Origin: Acinetobacter sp.
GTDB lineage: Bacteria; Pseudomonadota; Gammaproteobacteria; Pseudomonadales; Moraxellaceae
DNA: 10,725 nucleotides
Reading direction: 5' to 3'
NCBI GenBank assembly: GCA_030152675.1
Contig: JASLIY010000070.1
Span: 1-10,725, forward strand
The position numbers were made by a program, and so were the translations under genes. The notes under the pieces were generated by a model that had not been told where the DNA came from, did no database searches, and saw only the letters and a list, made by a program, of their open reading frames with translations. Below, piece by piece: positions 5,960 through 10,725 of this stretch. Every line of letters starts with the position of its first letter. Positions within the stretch are counted from its first letter, which is position 1.

Positions 5960-6625
5960 ATGAGCTATCAAAAACTCACCCGCGATGAAATTGCGGCACG
6001 GGTGGCCTTGGATATTCCCGATGGTGCCTATGTCAATCTTGGAATAGGCTTGCCGACCAAGATTTCAAATTATCTGCCTGCCGATAAAGATGTGTTTTTG
6101 CATTCTGAAAATGGCCTCCTGGCCTTTGGCCCGCCCCCAGCGGCTGGCGAAGAAGATCCAGAGCTCATCAATGCTGGCAAAGAATTTGTCACCCTGCTCA
6201 CGGGCGGCAGCTTTTTTCATCATGGCGATTCCTTTGCCATGATGCGCGGTGGTCATCTGGATATTTGTGTCTTGGGTGCTTTCCAAGTGGCGGCCAATGG
6301 TGATTTGGCCAACTGGCATACGGGTGCCCCGAATGCCATTCCTGCTGTCGGCGGCGCGATGGATCTCGCCGTCGGTGCGAAAAAAGTCTTTGTCACCACT
6401 GATCATGTGACCAAAACCGGTGAACCCAAGATCGTGGCTGAACTCAGCTATCCCGTTACCGGTAAGCACTGTGTCGACCGCATTTATACCGATCTATGTG
6501 TGATCGATGTGGAGGCTGACGGCTTAAAAGTGATTGAAAAAGTGGCAGGACTCTCTTTTGAGGAATTGCAGTCACTGACCGGTGCCACGCTGATCGATGC
6601 AACTGAAAGGATGCAACCTCAATAA
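5960..6625 (+). CDS. catJ: 3-oxoadipate CoA-transferase, subunit B
   Basis: This is the 221-residue catalytic subunit partnering CatI. It shows YVNLGIGLPTKISNYL (24-39) and the active-site motif HSENGLLAFGP with Glu50, which forms the glutamyl-CoA thioester in this family. It also has GGSFFHHGDSFAMMRGGHLD and LGAFQVAANGDLANW. The start at 5960 is fixed by AAGGAG (5948-5953) 6 bases upstream, which overlaps the catI stop and implies translational coupling. The frame stays open further upstream to 5798, but that part lies inside catI and is not CatJ-like. catF follows after 53 bases. Confidence 0.95.
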   Translation: MSYQKLTRDEIAARVALDIPDGAYVNLGIGLPTKISNYLPADKDVFLHSENGLLAFGPPPAAGEEDPELINAGKEFVTLLTGGSFFHHGDSFAMMRGGHLDICVLGAFQVAANGDLANWHTGAPNAIPAVGGAMDLAVGAKKVFVTTDHVTKTGEPKIVAELSYPVTGKHCVDRIYTDLCVIDVEADGLKVIEKVAGLSFEELQSLTGATLIDATERMQPQ

Positions 6626-6678
6626 GTTCTTGAGCCAGAGATGGCATAGAGGGAAAGTTCCCGCATAGGATCAATACA

Positions 6679-7887
6679 ATGAAAAATGCCTATATCGTTG
6701 ATGCCATTCGCACCCCATTTGGTCGTTATGGCGGTGCCTTGTCCAGTTTACGTGCCGATGATTTGGGTGCACTGCCGATCGAAGCCTTGATGCAACGTCA
6801 TCCCAACATTGATTGGCAACAGATCGATGATGTGATCTATGGCTGTGCCAACCAAGCCGGTGAAGACAACCGCAATGTCGCGCGGATGTCTGCCCTATTG
6901 GCCGGCCTACCGGTAGAAGTACCCGCCACCACCTTAAATCGGCTCTGTGGTTCGTCCTTGGATGCGGTTGCAATTGCAGCACGTGCCATCAAAGCGGGTG
7001 AAGCCGACTTGATCATCGCGGGTGGGGTTGAGTCGATGTCGCGCGCCCCTTTTGTGATGGGCAAAGCCGAGACCGCCTTTGGCCGTAGCCAGAAAATTGA
7101 AGACACCACCATGGGGTGGCGCTTGATCAACCCCAAACTCAAAGCCATGTACGGTGTGGACAGCATGCCGCAAACGGCTGAAAATGTTGCTACACAGTTT
7201 GCGATTAACCGTGTAGATCAGGATCAATTTGCCCTGCGTAGTCAGCAACGCACTGCGGCAGCACAAGCGCGTGGTTTTTTTGAAAAAGAAATCATCCCAG
7301 TCAGTATTCCAGTCAAAAAGTCTGAACCGATCACGATTGCCAGCGATGAACATCCGCGTGCTTCAACCCAAATTGAGGATCTTCACAAGCTTAAGCCTGT
7401 GGTCAACCCTGAAGGCAGTGTGACAGCTGGCAATGCATCTGGCATTAACGATGGTGCCGCGGCGTTATTGCTGGCTTCAGCACAGGCGATTGAAAAGTAC
7501 CAACTCAAAGCACGTGGCAAAGTCATTGCGGCGACCACGGTCGGGATTGAACCGCGAATCATGGGTTATGCGCCTGCCCCCGCGATCGAAAAACTATTGG
7601 CACGGAGTGGGCTGCGTTTGGATCAAATGGATGTGATTGAGCTAAATGAAGCTTTTGCGGCACAAGCGTTGGCCGTGACCCGTCAGCTCGGGCTGGCCGA
7701 TGATGCCGCTCAGGTCAATCCGAATGGTGGTGCGATTGCAATTGGTCATCCGCTCGGCGCCTCTGGTGCGCGTTTGGTGACCACAGCACTGAATCAACTT
7801 GAAGCGATCCAAGGCCGATATGCCCTGTGCTCGATGTGCATCGGTGTCGGTCAAGGAATTGCTTTGATTATCGAACGTGTTGAATAA
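6679..7887 (+). CDS. catF: 3-oxoadipyl-CoA thiolase
   Basis: CatF cleaves beta-ketoadipyl-CoA with CoA to succinyl-CoA and acetyl-CoA, delivering the ring carbons to the TCA cycle. The 402-residue product is a complete type II thiolase. It has an N-terminal DAIRTPFGRYGGAL, the nucleophile Cys90 in NRLCGSSLDAVAIA, GGVESMSRAPFVM (115-127), NEAFAAQAL, His357 in IAIGHPLGASGARL, and the second active-site Cys387 in CSMCIGVGQG. The segment DTTMGWRLINPKL with NP(x)L and EDLHKLKPV is typical of the beta-ketoadipyl subgroup (PcaF/CatF/PaaJ). TAGGA at 6666-6670 lies 8 bases before the ATG. catD follows after 30 bases, so the gene is embedded in the catIJFD unit. Confidence 0.95.
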   Translation: MKNAYIVDAIRTPFGRYGGALSSLRADDLGALPIEALMQRHPNIDWQQIDDVIYGCANQAGEDNRNVARMSALLAGLPVEVPATTLNRLCGSSLDAVAIAARAIKAGEADLIIAGGVESMSRAPFVMGKAETAFGRSQKIEDTTMGWRLINPKLKAMYGVDSMPQTAENVATQFAINRVDQDQFALRSQQRTAAAQARGFFEKEIIPVSIPVKKSEPITIASDEHPRASTQIEDLHKLKPVVNPEGSVTAGNASGINDGAAALLLASAQAIEKYQLKARGKVIAATTVGIEPRIMGYAPAPAIEKLLARSGLRLDQMDVIELNEAFAAQALAVTRQLGLADDAAQVNPNGGAIAIGHPLGASGARLVTTALNQLEAIQGRYALCSMCIGVGQGIALIIERVE

Positions 7888-7917
7888 ACGATTTAAATAA
7901 AAAGGATTAAATACAAT

Positions 7918-8697
7918 ATGCCAATCTGTATGAGCCAAGATGCGCAGATTCATTATCAAACTTTTGGCGATGCCAACGCGCCGGCCGTGATCTTTTCCAA
8001 CTCACTCGGCACCAACTACCACATGTGGCAAGCACAAATCGAGGCATTGCAGCACGATCATTTCGTGATCTGCTATGACACCCGAGGCCACGGCCGTTCT
8101 AGTGCACCGCAAGGGCCGTATACACTGCAACAATTGGGACAAGATGTAATTCAAGTCTTGGATCATTTAGAGATTCAGCGCGCCAGTTTTTGTGGGATTT
8201 CGATGGGGGGATTAACTGGGCAATGGCTGGCGATCCAATATCCTCAACGTTTTCAGCATGTGGTGATCTGCAATACCGCAGCCAAAGTCGGTCAAGAATC
8301 TGCTTGGTTGGAACGTGCACAATTGGTGCGCCAACAAGGGCTGAGCCAGATTGCACAAACTGCGGCCTCACGCTGGTTTAGCGATCAATTTATCCAGAGC
8401 CATCCTGCTGTTGTTGAAAAGTTAAGCCATGATTTGGCGCAAGGCAGCGCTGAAGGTTATGCAAGTTGCTGTGAAGCGTTGGCCCAAGCAGATCTTCGGG
8501 AGCAGATTCAACAGATTTCGATCCCAACCCTGATCATTGCCGGATCAAAAGACCCCGTGACCACCGTGGCCGATGCAGAATTTATGCAGCAGCGTATTCA
8601 ACACAGTCAATTGATGAGTCTGGATGCTTCACACATTTCCAATATCGAAGCCGCCACTGCCTTTAACCAAGCATTACGAGCATTTATTGCAGCTTAG
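7918..8697 (+). CDS. catD: 3-oxoadipate enol-lactonase
   Basis: CatD hydrolyses beta-ketoadipate enol-lactone, the CatC product, to beta-ketoadipate. The 259-residue protein is a cytoplasmic alpha/beta hydrolase with a full triad: Ser95 in CGISMGGLTGQW, Asp212 in IAGSKDPVTT and His239 in LDASHISNIE. The oxyanion region is FSNSLGTNYHMW (26-37), and YDTRGHGRSSAPQGPYTL is the family signature after strand 4. AAAGGA at 7901-7906 is 11 bases before the ATG. It is the last enzyme gene of the cluster even though its step precedes CatIJ. I see no T-tailed hairpin after it, so read-through into the transporter region is possible. Confidence 0.95.
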   Translation: MPICMSQDAQIHYQTFGDANAPAVIFSNSLGTNYHMWQAQIEALQHDHFVICYDTRGHGRSSAPQGPYTLQQLGQDVIQVLDHLEIQRASFCGISMGGLTGQWLAIQYPQRFQHVVICNTAAKVGQESAWLERAQLVRQQGLSQIAQTAASRWFSDQFIQSHPAVVEKLSHDLAQGSAEGYASCCEALAQADLREQIQQISIPTLIIAGSKDPVTTVADAEFMQQRIQHSQLMSLDASHISNIEAATAFNQALRAFIAA

Positions 8698-9149
8698 ACA
8701 GATTCGAGTGCGGATGAAGGATGCAATAAGCGACCTATTCAGAATGTTTAAAACAAACGCACTCAGTCATCTCACATAAGGTGGAATATGTTGCGTTTAT
8801 AAAATAAAAATTTGCATTCTTTGCCCCTACCTGCTCAGCGCCCAAAATCAAGATTCAACGTAAATCACTGAAACCCTCCTATTCATTTAAGTCAAGCGTA
8901 TTTACTCCTCCAATCCATATGGCTCACTTATTTGCACAGCTGAATATTTAAGCAATATCAATCGTTATTTCCTCTTAGACAAACCCCTTATCTTTAAGAT
9001 TTACTACAATATCAATTCAATAAAACCAACAACTTAGATTGCATTATAAATACAGTAGAAGCCACAGATTCAATCAAAAGCTTGATGCAATGACGCAACA
9101 CAAGAAAAAAGATGAAGGGATTTAAAGTATTAAAAAATAGGGATATCTC
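8698..9149 (+). other. 452-bp AT-rich gap between catD and the transporter
   Basis: No convincing gene lies here on either strand; codon structure is absent and stops are frequent. GAGTGCG (8706-8712) and CGCACTC (8758-8764) form a 7-bp inverted repeat 45 bp apart, but with no T-run. AT-rich patches such as GCATTATAAATACAG (9041-9055) could hold a promoter for the transporter, without a clear -35 box. I see no ATAC-N7-GTAT operator. TAGGGA at 9138-9143 is the transporter's ribosome-binding site, 6 bases before its ATG. Confidence 0.5.
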
Positions 9150-10445
9150 ATGAACGAAAAATACGTTTACCAGCCACATGAAAAACAAAATCGTATTAAA
9201 GCGATTGCGGGCGCAGCTTCGGGTAATTTGGTCGAATGGTTTGACTTTTATATCTTCGCTGCATTTGCTATTTATTTTCAACATGCACTCACGCCTCCCG
9301 ATATGCCAGCGGCCACCAAGGAGATTTATGTTTGGGGGGTATTTGCAGCCAGTTTTTTTATGCGCCCGATCGGCAGTTGGATTTTCGGTTGGATCGGAGA
9401 CAAATATGGACGTCGGCGCTCCATGATCACTTCGATTTCATTGATGGCGGTCAGCTCATTTTTATTTGCAGCCCTCCCCACCTATGAACAAGTCGGTATG
9501 GCCGCCCCATTTTTACTTTTGGCGGTGAGGTTATTGCAAGGACTTTCAGTCGGTGGCGAATATGGCGCGGTTGCGACCTATATGAGCGAAGTTGCACTCA
9601 AAGGGCAACGTGGTTTTTATGCCTCTTTCCAATACGTCACCCTCTCTGGCGGTCAGTTATTGGCCAGTTTATTGGGCGTGATCATGCTGATGTTGATGAG
9701 CAAAGAACAACTCTTGGACGGTGGCTGGCGTATTCCATTTATTATTGGCGGGATCGCGGCGATTTTATCCTACTACGTGCGACGCCATCTTAAAGAAACT
9801 TTGGTGCAAGATAATCACAAAGAAGAAGCCGGCAGTTTGGCGGCACTCTTTAAACACCACTGGAAAACCTTTTTACTGGTGGTGGGTTATACCTCTGCAG
9901 GCTCACTGACCTTTTATGTACTCACAGTATATTCGAAGACCTATATGAGCAACTTAGGCTTTGGCGACAAAGTCTCGGGATATATGATGACGATTTCCTT
10001 GCTGGTCTTTATGCTGGTACAGCCTTTGTTTGGCATGATCTCAGATCGCATCGGTCGTCGCGCATCCATGATCTGGTTTAGTATCAGTTGTGCGATCTTC
10101 GTCTATCCCGTGATGGTGATTGGCATGCGCTATTTCCATGAATCCGCTGTGATCGTGACGCTGCTGTTGATCTTCTTGATGATGCTGCTCAGCCTTTACA
10201 CCTCAATCAGTGGTTTGGTCAAAGCAGAAATGTTCCCACCGCATATCCGCGCACTTGGCGTCGGCTTTGCCTATGCGGTTGGGAATGCCATGTTTGGCGG
10301 TTCGGCACCGGCTGTGGCACTGCAATTTAAACACGCCGGACACGAAAATATGTTCTTTATCTATGTGTTTGTGATGCTGATGATCTGTTTATTCTGTAGT
10401 TTACAATTACCCAAACAACCCGACTATCTCCATCATGATCATTGA
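9150..10445 (+). CDS. MHS-family MFS proton symporter, KgtP/PcaT-like (dicarboxylate or keto acid)
   Basis: The 431-residue inner-membrane protein has about 12 hydrophobic segments and the hallmarks of the metabolite:H+ symporter family. These are GNLVEWFDFYIF in TM1 (25-36), loop motif GWIGDKYGRRRSM (80-92), RLLQGLSVGGEYGAVATYMSE (127-147), GFYASFQYVTLSGGQLLA, GWRIPF and the second-half loop GMISDRIGRRASM (295-307). YTSISGLVKAEMFPPHIRALGVG near the C-terminus also fits. It closely resembles E. coli KgtP (2-oxoglutarate permease) along its whole length. Pseudomonas PcaT, a beta-ketoadipate/dicarboxylate carrier, belongs to the same group. Position after the cat genes suggests uptake of a dicarboxylate or keto acid, but substrate cannot be read from sequence. 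Aromatic-acid carriers of the BenK/PcaK type (AAHS family) look different. A long gap separates it from catD and a terminator follows it. Confidence 0.88.
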   Translation: MNEKYVYQPHEKQNRIKAIAGAASGNLVEWFDFYIFAAFAIYFQHALTPPDMPAATKEIYVWGVFAASFFMRPIGSWIFGWIGDKYGRRRSMITSISLMAVSSFLFAALPTYEQVGMAAPFLLLAVRLLQGLSVGGEYGAVATYMSEVALKGQRGFYASFQYVTLSGGQLLASLLGVIMLMLMSKEQLLDGGWRIPFIIGGIAAILSYYVRRHLKETLVQDNHKEEAGSLAALFKHHWKTFLLVVGYTSAGSLTFYVLTVYSKTYMSNLGFGDKVSGYMMTISLLVFMLVQPLFGMISDRIGRRASMIWFSISCAIFVYPVMVIGMRYFHESAVIVTLLLIFLMMLLSLYTSISGLVKAEMFPPHIRALGVGFAYAVGNAMFGGSAPAVALQFKHAGHENMFFIYVFVMLMICLFCSLQLPKQPDYLHHDH

Positions 10446-10474
10446 ACAAGAGACTTAGCACAGTGTCTTTTCGC

Positions 10475-10504
10475 AAAAGCCCAAGCGCTTGGCGTTGGGC
10501 TTTT
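10475..10504. terminator. Strong bidirectional rho-independent terminator
   Basis: AAAAGCCCAA (10475-10484) and TTGGGCTTTT (10495-10504) are perfect 10-base arms. Inside, CGC and GCG can extend the stem around a short loop. The A-run on the left and T-run on the right let it work in both directions. It ends the transporter transcript 30 bp after its stop and also lies just past the stop of the minus-strand dehydrogenase remnant. Confidence 0.92.
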
Positions 10505-10526
10505 ATACATGCCTCTCCAGTCTGCG

Positions 10527-10725
10527 TTATGTAAGGTTCAATCCCCCATCCGACAGTAAAATTTCCCCAGTCAGATCATCTAAGGCCACCAACATGGAGA
10601 CGAGTTGGGCGATATCCTCGGGTCTGGCTGCTCCACGCATACGAGCTTATATTGACGATGCAAGCTGGTCGACGTTGCCCCTGTCACGAGGGCAACGGGC
10701 AAATCATGATTTAGGGGAGCATTGA
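10527..10725 (-). pseudogene. Short-chain dehydrogenase/reductase, apparently with its centre deleted
   Basis: Read on the minus strand from the window edge, the frame gives NAPLNHDLPVALVTGATS (10723-10670), the first beta strand and the beginning of the TGxxxGxG cofactor loop of an SDR, with the start codon presumably just outside. After GATS the expected GIG and the remaining roughly 200 residues are missing. A junction of about 30 bases follows. Then a different frame reads MRGAARPEDIAQLVSMLVA and ends TGEILLSDGGLNLT with a TAA stop at 10529-10527. This second part is the usual SDR C-terminus (PeDIA ... TGqxlxxDGG). An in-frame TAA at 10649-10647 separates the C-terminal frame from any upstream start. 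Both ends are recognisable, so an internal deletion with frameshift is the simplest reading. The catalytic Ser, Tyr-x-x-x-Lys are absent. Confidence 0.72.

Noticed and set aside
6837..7353. Minus-strand open frames of 109 and 139 codons inside catF
   Set aside because: They are antisense shadows of a conserved thiolase gene and lack start signals.
8706..8764. Inverted repeat GAGTGCG/CGCACTC after catD as a terminator
   Set aside because: The arms are 45 bp apart with no T-run and no inner stem, so termination is not supported.
9012..9284. Minus-strand frame of 90 codons across the transporter start
   Set aside because: It overlaps the transporter's 5' end and is hydrophobic only because it lies in an AT-rich region and antisense to coding sequence.
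10489..10725. Open frame of 78 codons on the plus strand at the window end
   Set aside because: It begins inside the terminator hairpin and runs antisense to both recognisable dehydrogenase pieces; its product has no family features.

Overview
The window carries the catechol branch of the beta-ketoadipate pathway. The gene content, the protein sequences and a LysR-type operator of the form ATAC-N7-GTAT all point to Acinetobacter or a close relative in the Moraxellaceae. The species cannot be fixed by eye. I see no tRNA, rRNA, CRISPR array, insertion sequence or replication origin.

Layout. Bases 1-341 hold the 3' end of an unidentified gene and a short overlapping frame. They are followed by an alpha/beta hydrolase (345-1262), which converges on a LysR regulator of the CatM/BenM group on the minus strand (1297-2229). 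The 126-bp divergent region upstream of the regulator contains a perfect operator and a second near-match. From there the catabolic genes run on the plus strand: catB (muconate cycloisomerase), catC (muconolactone isomerase), catA (catechol 1,2-dioxygenase), catI and catJ (CoA-transferase subunits), catF (thiolase) and catD (enol-lactone hydrolase). After a 452-bp AT-rich gap comes an MHS-type MFS symporter resembling KgtP/PcaT (9150-10445). It ends in a strong bidirectional terminator. The window closes in a short-chain dehydrogenase gene on the minus strand that looks broken.

How the genes work together. CatA cleaves catechol to cis,cis-muconate. CatB and CatC convert muconate through muconolactone to beta-ketoadipate enol-lactone, and CatD hydrolyses that to beta-ketoadipate. 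CatIJ activates beta-ketoadipate with CoA from succinyl-CoA, and CatF splits the product into succinyl-CoA and acetyl-CoA. Muconate is the expected inducer acting through the LysR regulator. The symporter may import a dicarboxylate or keto acid that feeds the same route.

This is mostly a well-known system and I do not see a new one. The points worth checking are: a CatM-position regulator with benzoate-site residues typical of BenM; catA placed inside the operon between catC and catI, flanked by unusually long gaps; a possible decayed coding segment in the catC-catA gap; a long imperfect hairpin between catA and catI; and a dehydrogenase gene that appears to have lost its centre.
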